Shown here piece by piece: positions 5,740 through 11,775 of a stretch of 11,775 nucleotides of DNA. A program made the translations under genes and the position numbers. The notes under the pieces are model-generated. The model saw only the letters and a program-made list of their open reading frames with translations. It did no database searches and was not told where the DNA came from. Numbering within the stretch: the stretch's first letter is position 1; every line of letters begins with the position of its first letter. The DNA comes from DASYSA01 sp036003885 (GTDB lineage: Bacteria > Acidobacteriota > Blastocatellia > UBA7656): contig DASYSA010000309.1 of NCBI GenBank assembly GCA_036003885.1, positions 1-11,775 on the forward strand, given 5' to 3'.

Positions 5740-7350
5740 ATGACGCATCAGAATTCACGTTGGGCGCGCGTATTGATGGCAGTAGCGGCCGCATTGACCG
5801 CGGCAGCCGTGTACGGCGGTAGTCTGCCGCCGCTTCCATCCGTGGAGGCGACCTCGAGCATTACGGCGGTCGACCTAAAGAGGCATTTGAGCTTCCTTGC
5901 TTCCGACGAGCTTGGAGGTCGCTACACCCTCAGTCCCTCGAACCGCATCGCTGCACGCTACCTGGCCTCGCAGCTTGAATCATATGGGTACCGGGGCGCC
6001 GCACGCGACGGTTCTTTCTTGCAGAAGGTGCCGCTGAATTTTACCAGTGTCGATCTGCCGAAGAGTAAGCTTACGCTCAACGGGGGTGCGACGAAACAGG
6101 AGTTCAAGTACGCGGACGACTTCAACACCATGCCCGCGGCCAGTGTGGACGTCAGCGGCAATCTGGTCTTTGTGGCGTACGGAGTCTGTTCGCCGAACAA
6201 TAAGTATGATGACTATGCTGGGCTCGATGTAAAGGGCAAGATCATCGTCGTCGTGTCAGGCTTTCCTTCATCGCTTGCCGGCGTGAGGCTCAATGACAGC
6301 GAAACTGGAAGCGATGCCGCCGCAGCACACGGTGCAGTTGGAGCAATCATCATCACCTCGCCTCAGTACCTGCTCATGTGGGACCAGCTCAAGAATGCAG
6401 CGACCCGCGATGAGCAGCTTGGTCTCCCACCGCATAAGAGTGCCGCGCACAGCGAGGAGTTTCCCGCCGTCAACGCCGGCCCCCGTTTGATCAAGGCTCT
6501 CGCAAGGCTCATGGGAAAGGAAGAGTCCTACTTGATGCAGCCGAATGGCAAGCCGCTCCAGCCCTCGCCAATCGCGGCCGCCGCGGAGATCAAAGTCAGC
6601 GTTGGAGGGAAAAAAGCGCCGCCGGCTCAGAACGTCGCCGGCATCCTCGAAGGCTCGGACCCAAAGCTCAAAGACGAGTATGTCGTCTTCAGTGCGCACT
6701 ATGACCATCTGCAGAGCGAACCGAATGGCGAGGTGTATAACGGCGCGGACGATGATGGCTCCGGAACCGTATCGGTGCTGGAGATTGCGCAGGCCTTCGC
6801 CCTCGGCCCGAGGCCCCCGCGTTCCGTGCTGATCATCTTTCATACGGGCGAAGAGTTGGGCCTCTTCGGCTCAGAGTTCAATACGGACTACGAGCCTGTT
6901 GTGCCTCTCAGGAAACTGGTCGTTGACTTCAACATCGACATGGTGGGCCGCAGCCGTCCCGAGGGAGACGATGACCCCCGTGATCGGATGCTCACTGACA
7001 AGAATTCGATCTACATAATCGGAGCGGACAAGCTCTCGACCGAGCTTAATCAGATAAACGAGCAGACCAACGCGGAGACAGCGCGACTCAGGTTCGATTA
7101 CACCTACAACCCGGAGAGTCACCCGGAGCGTTTCTACTACCGCTCAGACCACTACAACTACGCGAAACACGGCATCCCGGTAATCTTTTTTTTCACCGGG
7201 GTTCATCGCGACTATCACAGGACAACCGATGATGTGGATAAGATCGATTTTGTGAAGATGGAGCGAATCGACAGAATGATCTTCGCAGTCGGCTGGCGAG
7301 TCGCAAGTCTGGACCACCGGCTGGTGGTGGACAAAAAGCCCGCACCTTGA
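5740..7350 (+). CDS. Secreted M28-family zinc metallopeptidase with PA domain insert
   Basis: The 536-residue protein begins MTHQNSRWARVLMAVAAALT, a signal peptide with a basic n-region and an Ala-rich core to about residue 25, so export is expected. Residues about 40-110 are the N-terminal part (HLSFLASDELGGRY). A PA-like insert follows (about 130-235, VAYGVCSPNNKYDDYAGLDV and HGAVGAIIIT). The M28 catalytic core runs from about 300 to 525 and has all expected two-zinc residues: H320 and D322 (SAHYDHL), D337 (NGADDDGSG), E371/E372 (HTGEELGLFGS), D400 (NIDMVGR) and H493 (DYHRTTDD). M28 enzymes are aminopeptidases or carboxypeptidases; the exact specificity cannot be read here. An ATG at 5656 gives a longer frame but its extra codons are repeat-derived. 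The M16 gene ends 118 bp upstream on the same strand. Confidence 0.94.
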   Translation: MTHQNSRWARVLMAVAAALTAAAVYGGSLPPLPSVEATSSITAVDLKRHLSFLASDELGGRYTLSPSNRIAARYLASQLESYGYRGAARDGSFLQKVPLNFTSVDLPKSKLTLNGGATKQEFKYADDFNTMPAASVDVSGNLVFVAYGVCSPNNKYDDYAGLDVKGKIIVVVSGFPSSLAGVRLNDSETGSDAAAAHGAVGAIIITSPQYLLMWDQLKNAATRDEQLGLPPHKSAAHSEEFPAVNAGPRLIKALARLMGKEESYLMQPNGKPLQPSPIAAAAEIKVSVGGKKAPPAQNVAGILEGSDPKLKDEYVVFSAHYDHLQSEPNGEVYNGADDDGSGTVSVLEIAQAFALGPRPPRSVLIIFHTGEELGLFGSEFNTDYEPVVPLRKLVVDFNIDMVGRSRPEGDDDPRDRMLTDKNSIYIIGADKLSTELNQINEQTNAETARLRFDYTYNPESHPERFYYRSDHYNYAKHGIPVIFFFTGVHRDYHRTTDDVDKIDFVKMERIDRMIFAVGWRVASLDHRLVVDKKPAP

Positions 7351-7370
7351 GGTGGTTGGTTGTTTCGGAC

Positions 7371-7391
7371 TAGCCAGGCTTGGCGTGGCTA
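7371..7391 (+). terminator. Hairpin downstream of the M28 peptidase gene, weak terminator candidate
   Basis: TAGCCA (7371-7376) pairs with TGGCTA (7386-7391) around a 9-nt loop, 20 bp after the M28 stop. No T-run follows, so intrinsic termination is doubtful. The rest of the 7351-7623 gap shows nothing else clear except the ribosome-binding site of the next gene. Confidence 0.25.
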
Positions 7392-7623
7392 AACTCCATC
7401 CAAGCAAAAAGTGATTGCCAATTGTTTGCTGCAGGATAACTGCGGCAGATGGCGGAAGGCTTCTGCGCCAGTTTCTCTGCTTAACGACCCGAACTCTCAC
7501 TTTCCCAAATAAACCGCGCATTCTCCACGTGGCACCAGCCTTGCAATTCCTCTCTTCGTCTCTGGCATCGCGACTGTTAAGTCAGTCACATGCCGTTGAA
7601 TCTCGAAATGACGAGGAGGGAAT

Positions 7624-8109
7624 ATGAAAAGAGTTATAATTGCGATTTTCGCGCTGGCCCTGGTTCCATCAAGCGCTCTTGCACAGAGAGGGAACATGCC
7701 GAAAGGTTGGGGCTACGGCTTCGGTGCAATCGGCGGGACCTCAGGTGATTTCGGACAGACGACTGTTCACGTCGGCGGAGGCGGAGAGGGACTGTTCTAT
7801 AAGGGACTCGGCGCCGGTGCGGAGATAGGCTACCTCGCGCCGACTCGAGGTGTTGGCGACGGCTTTGGCGTGGCGTCGGTTAATGTTGCGTACCACTTCG
7901 TGCAGCCAGGGCGGAAACTGGTACCTTTTGTGACCGGTGGCTTTTCGCTCCTTTTCCGCAATGGGTCGTCGGCCGGGGGCAACGTCGGGGGCGGAGTTCA
8001 GTACTGGATGAAGGATCGAGTAGCTCTCCGATTGGAGTTTCGCGATCACATCATCTCCAGCGACAGCCCGCACTTTTATGGGTTTCGCGTAGGCTTTGCC
8101 TTCCGCTAG
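7624..8109 (+). CDS. Small outer-membrane beta-barrel protein
   Basis: The 161-residue protein starts with a textbook signal peptide (MKRVIIAIFALALV, cleavage probably after SSALA, leaving QRGN). The mature part is Gly-rich with alternating hydrophobic and aromatic residues in short strands: YGFGAIGGTSGDFG, VASVNVAYHFV, LVPFVTGGFSLLF, VALRLEFRDHII and a final FYGFRVGFAFR. The last strand, with Phe before the C-terminal residue, fits the signal recognised by the BAM outer-membrane assembly machinery. The size fits an eight-stranded barrel of the OmpA/OmpW/OmpX general type; the ligand or role is unknown. An AGGAGG (7614-7619) lies 4 nt before the ATG. It follows the M28 gene by 273 bp on the same strand, and an independent promoter is likely, though none stands out. 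Confidence 0.85.
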   Translation: MKRVIIAIFALALVPSSALAQRGNMPKGWGYGFGAIGGTSGDFGQTTVHVGGGGEGLFYKGLGAGAEIGYLAPTRGVGDGFGVASVNVAYHFVQPGRKLVPFVTGGFSLLFRNGSSAGGNVGGGVQYWMKDRVALRLEFRDHIISSDSPHFYGFRVGFAFR

Positions 8110-8201
8110 CAACCAGTCCCCTTCCATTCGGCGAATGACGGGTGAGTTAACCTTCGGCGCTTCCCGGAACTCGCACACAGATACGACAGCTGACTCAAAC
8201 T

Positions 8202-8206
8202 GGAGG
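8202..8206 (+). promoter_or_regulatory. Shine-Dalgarno of the frameshifted exported gene
   Basis: GGAGG ends 4 nt before the ATG at 8211. It marks the original start of this gene and shows that the 5' part, in a different frame from the main open frame, was meant to be translated. Confidence 0.7.
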
Positions 8207-8210
8207 GAGT

Positions 8211-8706
8211 ATGAAATTCAAAAAGCTATCGGGCCTAAAGGCCTCAACCGTCGTCCTTCTTGTTACCTGGTCCGTCCTTGGGGCACCCGGCCCTCAAAAA
8301 TCGGGGACAAACGGTGATTCCGGATGACCTGATCGAGAGGATGATCCTAATGGAGTCCAAACATGCGGAGGTGGTGGTCAAGCTGAAGAATCGCGATAGC
8401 GTCCGCGGCTACGTGGGAGAAGTGTCGAGAAAGAGTTTTGTGCTTCAAGAAAAGCACGGACTCATGCTCATCGAATACGAGGAGGTCGCTTCGGTTAAGG
8501 AGCGCAACGGACTCAGGCGTTTTCTGCGCGGCATCGCGGATGCTGCGTTCATCGGCGTGTCCTACGCTCTTTGGCTGTCCTTTCAGGGAATTCCTATCTT
8601 CTTACCGGGGAAGGTCTCCCCGATTGCTAAGACTATTCAGTTCTTACCGGGTCCGAGGGCCGCTTCTTCAATCTCTTCCTCGGCGGCCTGCTCGGGCTTG
8701 TTGTGA
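8211..8706 (+). pseudogene. Small exported protein with LSm-like strand pattern, disrupted by a +1 frameshift
   Basis: A well-placed ribosome-binding site precedes ATG 8211, which opens a 38-codon frame: MKFKKLSGLKASTVVLLVTW followed by SVLGAPGPQKSG, a clear signal peptide. It stops at TGA 8325-8327. The remainder continues one base over (8307 onward): QTVIPDDLIERMILMESKHA, then VVVKLKNRDSVRGYVGEVSR and FVLQEKHGLMLIEYEEVASV. These beta strands resemble an LSm-like barrel. A hydrophobic stretch (IADAAFIGVSYALWLSFQ) follows. Removing one base from the GGGG run at 8303-8306 joins the halves cleanly as APGPQKSG-QTVIPDDLIE. The alternative is a read error or programmed shift. The final 23 or so codons overlap, on the opposite strand, the EamA transporter gene, so the true C-terminus is uncertain. 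Function unknown; likely envelope-located if expressed. Confidence 0.65.
8606..8622. terminator. Hairpin between the converging exported-protein and transporter genes
   Basis: CGGGGA (8606-8611) pairs perfectly with TCCCCG (8617-8622) around a 5-nt loop. It lies 15 bp beyond the stop codon of the minus-strand EamA gene. Neither side has a T-run, so any role as a bidirectional terminator is tentative. Confidence 0.3.
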
Positions 8707-9644
8707 ATCATTCCTCCACGAACGAGGTAGATACCGCACAGGATCACAACCGCTCCCACCACCTGGCCTGCTGCGGGTACTTCACCCAACACGGGCCAGG
8801 CCACCAGGAGAGCGACGACAGGAGTCAGATTGGCATATGCTGCGGTGCGCGTTCCACCAATCTTGCGAACGCCGTGATTCCAGATGATGTAGGCGAGCGC
8901 GATCGACAGCAGTCCGCTGTAGACCACTCCGAGCCACGAAAGAGGTCTAATGCGAGACCAGTCCTGCGCGATGAGCGAAGGGGCGCAGGCCAGGAGTAGA
9001 ACCGGGGTGCCGCTGATCATCATGACCGTCGTCGTCTTCAGCGATCCGTAGACGTGCACAAAGCGGTGAGCCAGATTCGTGTAAATGGCCCAACAGACCG
9101 TCGCCAGAATCAGCAAACCGTCTCCAAGAACGCTGCTCTCTTGCGGATCGTCGCGGTGCCCGACCAATACAATGAGCCCGATCCCAGAGAATGCCAGCAA
9201 CAGTCCGATGATCCCCCGATAGGTGAAGTGCTCCTGTTTTCGCAGTCGGCCGATCACCGCCGTGAACAGCGGTGTTGTTGCGAGAATCAGTGCCGCGTTG
9301 CCTGCCCGCGTGTGGGCCATGCCTTTCATAAACGACACCTGGTAGAGCACGTTTTGCAATAATGCCAATCCGAACAACTTCGAGAAGTCCGAGCGGCTGA
9401 CTCGCAGGTTGCCTCCGGACGCGAACGTGGTCACCAGCATTGCAGCCGATGCGATTGTGAACCGAACGGCGGTGAAGCCGAGCGGACTGAAATCGTCGAT
9501 CGCATACTTGATGACCGTGAAGTTCGAGCCCCAGATCATGGTCATCAGCACTATCAACAGATCGGTGATGCCAAATCCCGAGTCGTCTTTCGCGACAGCT
9601 TGATTGTTGCCGCTTGGTTGGGCGTTCGAAGAGAGTTGGCTCAT
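8637..9644 (-). CDS. EamA/DMT-superfamily transporter, 10 transmembrane segments
   Basis: The 335-residue protein has the two tandem EamA repeats of the drug/metabolite transporter superfamily. Repeat 1 (about 27-160) begins LLIVLMTMIWGSNFTVIKYA with the WGSNF signature and contains TRAGNAALILATTPLFTAVI. Repeat 2 (about 174-310) contains CWAIYTNLAHRF and the hallmark AAYANLTPVVALLVAWPVLG E near 269-288. About ten hydrophobic helices of roughly 20 residues are visible, so it is an inner-membrane carrier. Members export amino acids, metabolites or drugs; the substrate cannot be deduced. The C-terminal tail is charged (PEQAAEEEIEEAALGPGKN), as is the polar N-terminus before residue 25. It follows gatA by 54 bp on the same strand and may be co-transcribed, although a hairpin separates them. 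No clear Shine-Dalgarno precedes the ATG. The 3' end runs against the frameshifted exported gene. Confidence 0.92.
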   Translation of the reverse strand: MSQLSSNAQPSGNNQAVAKDDSGFGITDLLIVLMTMIWGSNFTVIKYAIDDFSPLGFTAVRFTIASAAMLVTTFASGGNLRVSRSDFSKLFGLALLQNVLYQVSFMKGMAHTRAGNAALILATTPLFTAVIGRLRKQEHFTYRGIIGLLLAFSGIGLIVLVGHRDDPQESSVLGDGLLILATVCWAIYTNLAHRFVHVYGSLKTTTVMMISGTPVLLLACAPSLIAQDWSRIRPLSWLGVVYSGLLSIALAYIIWNHGVRKIGGTRTAAYANLTPVVALLVAWPVLGEVPAAGQVVGAVVILCGIYLVRGGMIHNKPEQAAEEEIEEAALGPGKN

Positions 9645-9679
9645 CAGTGGGTGGCTCGGGATCGCGCTGTGCGGGACTC

Positions 9680-9699
9680 ATCCGGCGACTGCGCCGGAT
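9680..9699 (-). terminator. Stem-loop at the end of gatA
   Basis: ATCCGGCG (9680-9687) and CGCCGGAT (9692-9699) form a perfect G+C-rich 8-bp stem with a 4-nt loop, overlapping the first position of the gatA stop region. There is no T-run after it on the minus strand, so it may be an imperfect terminator, a stabilising 3' structure or a pause site before the transporter gene. Confidence 0.4.
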
Positions 9700-11165
9700 C
9701 AGGAGTTCGGCAACTCGCGAGGTTTTGAGTCGAACCCCATTGCCATTTCGAGATGGTGGGCGGCTCTGAGCAGTTCGGCCTCGCAGAAATGGCGGCCCAT
9801 CAGCTGTATCCCTATCGGAAGTCCTTTCGACGACAGCCCACAGGGTAAGCTCAATCCGGGCACGCCCGCGAGATTCACCGTAATCGTATAGATGTCCGAC
9901 AGGTACATTTCGAGGGGGTTGTCCGTCTTCGCTCCAAGTTGGAATGCGGGCGTGGGCGCAGTTGGTGTTGCGATCACGTCACAGGCTTCAAAGGCGGTGC
10001 GAAAATCCTGCTCGATGAGCGACCGCACCTGCTGGGCCTTTCCGTAGTAAGCGTCGTAATACCCTGCCGATAGAGCATAGGTCCCCAACATGATTCGTCG
10101 CTTCACTTCAGCTCCGAAGCCCTGGTCTCGGGTGCGGCTGTACATTTCCTTAAGGGTTGGCGCCTCCTCCGCGCGGAAGCCATAACGAACACCATCATAG
10201 CGCGCGAGATTCGAGCTCGCTTCCGCCGTCGCGATCACATAGTAGACAGGGATCGCATATTCGGTTTGAGGAAGGCTGATGTCGACCACTATGGCCCCCA
10301 ACTCTTTGAACTTTCCGATCGCAGCTTCTACTGCCGCACTGACCTCGGGGTCGAGCCCGTCGCCATAGTATTCGCGGGGCACTCCGACGCGAAGTCCGCG
10401 CACATCACCCTCGAGAGCGCTAACATAGTCGTCTGCGTCAATGTTGCTCGAAGTTGAATCTCTAGGATCGCGGCCCGCAATCACGTTTAACACTTCAGCT
10501 ACATCGGCGACCGAATTGCCGAACGGGCCTATCTGATCCAGCGAAGAGCCAAAGGCAATCAGGCCATAGCGAGACACGCGCCCGTAAGTCGGTTTCAGTC
10601 CGACTACGCCGCAGAAGCTTGCGGGCTGGCGAATAGAGCCGCCCGTGTCGGAACCTAAAGCAACGGTCGCCATACCGGCCGCGACTGCTACCGCTGATCC
10701 ACCGGACGACCCACCGGGCACATAAGCCGTGTTCCAGGGATTCTTCACCGGGCCGTACGCGGAGTTCTCGGTCGACGATCCCATCGCGAACTCGTCCTGA
10801 TTCGTCTTGCCGAGAATGATCGCCCCTGCCGCCTCAAGACGTTCAACGGCGGTAGCGGTGTAGGGCGGCCTGTAATTGAACAGAATGCGAGAGCCCGCCG
10901 TTGTGCGAACGCCCTGCAGGACCATGTTGTCTTTGATGGCGATGGGCACTCCGGCCAGCGGAGAGAGTACATCTCCGGAACTGGCGGCGCGGTCGATCTC
11001 CGCAGCCCGCTCGAGAGCAGATTCAGCGGTGACGGTTATGAAGGCGTTCAGGTCGGTGAGTTGTTCGATTTGGTCGAGCGCTGCTCGGCAGATCTCGACT
11101 GCCGACAACTCACCTGCTTTTATGCCGGCCCGAATCACCTTGATTGAGAGTTTGTCATTTGTCAT
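9699..11165 (-). CDS. gatA: Aspartyl/glutamyl-tRNA(Asn/Gln) amidotransferase subunit A
   Basis: The 488-residue protein is a full-length amidase-signature enzyme of the usual GatA size. The catalytic Ser-cis-Ser-Lys triad is intact: K78 (GVPIAIKDNM), S153 (PGGSSGGSAVAVAAGM) and S177 (GSDTGGSIRQPASFCGVVGL). GatA hydrolyses glutamine and passes ammonia to GatB, which converts Glu-tRNA(Gln) or Asp-tRNA(Asn) to the amidated form in the cytoplasm. The NQDEFAMGSSTENSAYG segment (122-138) and LKPTYGRVSRYGL (190-202) are characteristic of GatA rather than generic amidases. The gene follows gatC by 111 bp on the same strand. The start codon and the first five codons (MTNDK) are supplied by a heptamer repeat array, there is no clear Shine-Dalgarno, and the ATG lies in a perfect inverted repeat. 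From residue 6 the N-terminus (LSIKVIRAGIKAGELSAVEI) matches normal family members. Confidence 0.97.
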   Translation of the reverse strand: MTNDKLSIKVIRAGIKAGELSAVEICRAALDQIEQLTDLNAFITVTAESALERAAEIDRAASSGDVLSPLAGVPIAIKDNMVLQGVRTTAGSRILFNYRPPYTATAVERLEAAGAIILGKTNQDEFAMGSSTENSAYGPVKNPWNTAYVPGGSSGGSAVAVAAGMATVALGSDTGGSIRQPASFCGVVGLKPTYGRVSRYGLIAFGSSLDQIGPFGNSVADVAEVLNVIAGRDPRDSTSSNIDADDYVSALEGDVRGLRVGVPREYYGDGLDPEVSAAVEAAIGKFKELGAIVVDISLPQTEYAIPVYYVIATAEASSNLARYDGVRYGFRAEEAPTLKEMYSRTRDQGFGAEVKRRIMLGTYALSAGYYDAYYGKAQQVRSLIEQDFRTAFEACDVIATPTAPTPAFQLGAKTDNPLEMYLSDIYTITVNLAGVPGLSLPCGLSSKGLPIGIQLMGRHFCEAELLRAAHHLEMAMGFDSKPRELPNS

Positions 11166-11277
11166 TTGTCACTCGTCAGTGGTCCGTTGTCCGTTGCCAG
11201 TGGTCCGTTGTCCGTTGCCAGTGGTGACTGCTTGCCGCTCTCTTACAACTGACAAATGACAAATGACAACGGACGAC
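11151..11277. repeat. Inverted array of degenerate 7-bp repeats filling the gatC-gatA gap
   Basis: From 11151 to 11227 the plus strand is eleven contiguous heptamers of the form KTKGTCM and close variants: TTTGTCA three times, CTCGTCA, then GTGGTCC, GTTGTCC and GTTGCCA twice over, and GTGGTGA. After a 15-nt non-repeat loop (11228-11242), 11243-11277 holds five heptamers in the opposite orientation (TTACAAC, TGACAAA, TGACAAA, TGACAAC, GGACGAC). Arms 11152-11171 and 11250-11269 are perfect 20-bp inverted repeats. The array begins within the gatC stop codon and ends inside codon 5 of gatA. Confidence 0.9.
11177..11225. repeat. 21-bp tandem direct repeat nested in the heptamer array
   Basis: A 21-bp unit beginning CAGTGGTCCGTTGTCC occurs at 11177-11197 and again, identically, at 11198-11218, with seven more bases of a third copy to 11225. 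The 21-bp unit is three heptamers, so it looks like an expansion of the 7-bp periodicity by slippage or unequal recombination. Confidence 0.9.
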
Positions 11278-11579
11278 TAACCGCCGATTACCCTCGGCAC
11301 CTTGAAATATCCGCCATCGTGGTCGGGCGCATTTTCAGTTGCGACCTCCGCGCCGAGGCTCGCACCGGCGATGTCGTCTCGCCAGGCAGGCTCGGCGTGC
11401 TCCGTCGTGGTCGAACAGTGTGACATGGGTGCGACGTTGCTCGTGTCGAGCTCGTTGAGCTTGTCGATGTGCGTGATTATTGAGCTGAGCTGATTGGTGA
11501 AAGACTCGGTCTCTTGGGGCGTAAGCTCGAGTTTGGCCAACTCGGCTATCTTTTCAACGTCAGCGGTAGTTATTGCCAT
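11277..11579 (-). CDS. gatC: Aspartyl/glutamyl-tRNA(Asn/Gln) amidotransferase subunit C
   Basis: The 100-residue protein starting MAITTADVEKIAELAKLELT is a typical GatC, the small subunit that wraps around GatA and GatB and stabilises the amidotransferase complex. The N-terminal helices (VEKIAELAKLELTPQE, FTNQLSSIITHIDKLNELDT) are followed by the extended VAPMSH segment and the C-terminal GGYFKVPRVIGG, which is characteristic of the family. An AGGAG (11585-11589) with a 5-nt spacer selects the ATG at 11579. An upstream in-frame ATG at 11615 would add 12 residues (MTGSRAARAGDC) that do not look native, and it falls on the candidate -10 box. The gene precedes gatA; gatB, needed for a working enzyme, is not in the window and is probably elsewhere in the genome. 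Confidence 0.96.
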   Translation of the reverse strand: MAITTADVEKIAELAKLELTPQETESFTNQLSSIITHIDKLNELDTSNVAPMSHCSTTTEHAEPAWRDDIAGASLGAEVATENAPDHDGGYFKVPRVIGG

Positions 11580-11584
11580 ACAGT

Positions 11585-11589
11585 CTCCT
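11585..11589 (-). promoter_or_regulatory. Shine-Dalgarno that fixes the gatC start
   Basis: On the minus strand AGGAG lies 5 nt before the ATG at 11579, selecting it over the in-frame ATG at 11615. Confidence 0.8.
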
Positions 11590-11614
11590 GCGCGAGCCGC
11601 TCTTGAACCCGTCA

Positions 11615-11643
11615 ATTATAGGGAGCGGGTTGAGACCGATCAA
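11615..11643 (-). promoter_or_regulatory. Promoter of the gatC-gatA unit
   Basis: On the minus strand TTGATC (11638-11643) and a perfect TATAAT (11615-11620) are 17 bp apart. Transcription would begin near 11608, leaving a leader of about 30 nt with the Shine-Dalgarno at 11585-11589. The -35 box lies only 3 bp from the palindromic repeat that starts at 11647. Confidence 0.7.
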
Positions 11644-11646
11644 GAG

Positions 11647-11756
11647 GGGGGTCAGGCCCTCGATTCTGCGATTCGGGTTTTCCTGAAGTCAGAATCGCAG
11701 AATCGAAGGCCTGACCCCGTCAATTCCCGAATCGCATAATCGAGGGCCTGACCCCC
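11647..11756. repeat. GGGGTCAGGCC-type palindromic element with a duplicated right arm
   Basis: The left arm (11647-11677, GGGGGTCAGGCCCTCGATTC onward) is the inverse of 11726-11756 with one mismatch over 31 nt. A second, nested right arm (11692-11718, ending GGCCTGACCCC) also pairs with it, with one mismatch over 27 nt. Palindromes beginning with this GGGGTCAGG core resemble the REP-like sequences that accompany IS200-like (Y1/HUH, REP-associated) transposases, but no transposase gene is present here. The element may be a non-mobile or remnant copy. Confidence 0.8.
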
Positions 11757-11775
11757 GTACCTTTTGTCAAAGTGG

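Noticed and set aside
6268..6843. Minus-strand frame of 191 codons
   Set aside because: It is antisense to the PA insert and catalytic core of the M28 peptidase; it is a shadow of biased codon use.
8947..9681. Minus-strand frame of 244 codons
   Set aside because: It overlaps the EamA transporter in another frame; the transporter frame has ten clear membrane segments while this one is Arg/His-rich with none.
11177..11225. Possible CRISPR array from the doubled 21-bp repeat
   Set aside because: The copies are directly adjacent with no spacer between them and there are no cas genes; the pattern is explained by 7-bp units.
11250..11277. Intrinsic terminator for gatC from the strong inverted repeat
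   Set aside because: The stem is A+T-rich with a loop of nearly 80 nt and no following T-run, and gatA lies immediately downstream in the same direction.

Overview
The window (about 58% G+C by eye) looks like a chromosomal segment of an uncultured Acidobacteriota-like bacterium, perhaps class Blastocatellia. This is inferred from several things together: the style of the HU protein, the fused M16 and secreted M28 peptidases, the gatC-gatA pair, and intergenic heptamer repeats and 'GGHGGPPLQ'-type palindromes that I associate with such genomes. No rRNA or tRNA is visible to settle the taxonomy.

Layout. The left edge (1-177) holds the last 58 codons of a tyrosine recombinase. It runs convergently into the 3' end of a minus-strand gene for a polytopic membrane protein with TPRs, whose third TPR breaks off beside the recombinase. 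This may be an old integration junction. To the right, on the minus strand, lie a candidate 58-residue Arg/Lys-rich protein (1704-1880) and an HU/IHF-family protein with an unusual Ser/Thr/Pro/Ala-rich acidic tail (2027-2434). A divergent intergenic region (2435-2762) carries a heptamer repeat and a good sigma70-type promoter for the plus-strand genes.

The plus-strand block is proteolytic and envelope-related. It has a 952-residue double M16 metallopeptidase (2763-5621), a secreted PA-domain M28 metallopeptidase (5740-7350), a small outer-membrane beta-barrel protein (7624-8109), and a small exported protein with an LSm-like strand pattern whose reading frame is broken by one base (8211-8706).

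The right third is a minus-strand block in transcription order gatC, gatA and an EamA/DMT transporter. GatC and GatA are two subunits of the Asp-tRNA(Asn)/Glu-tRNA(Gln) amidotransferase; gatB is not in the window. A near-consensus promoter (TTGATC, 17 bp, TATAAT) sits just before gatC and directly abuts a GGGGTCAGGCC-type palindromic element with a duplicated arm. The whole gatC-gatA gap is an inverted array of 7-bp units that runs into the first five codons of gatA, placing its start codon inside a 20-bp perfect stem.

I see no CRISPR array, no complete mobile element and no clear new defence system. The most unusual features are the heptamer array at gatC/gatA, the palindrome beside the gat promoter, the recombinase/TPR junction, the small RR-motif protein and the frameshifted exported gene.
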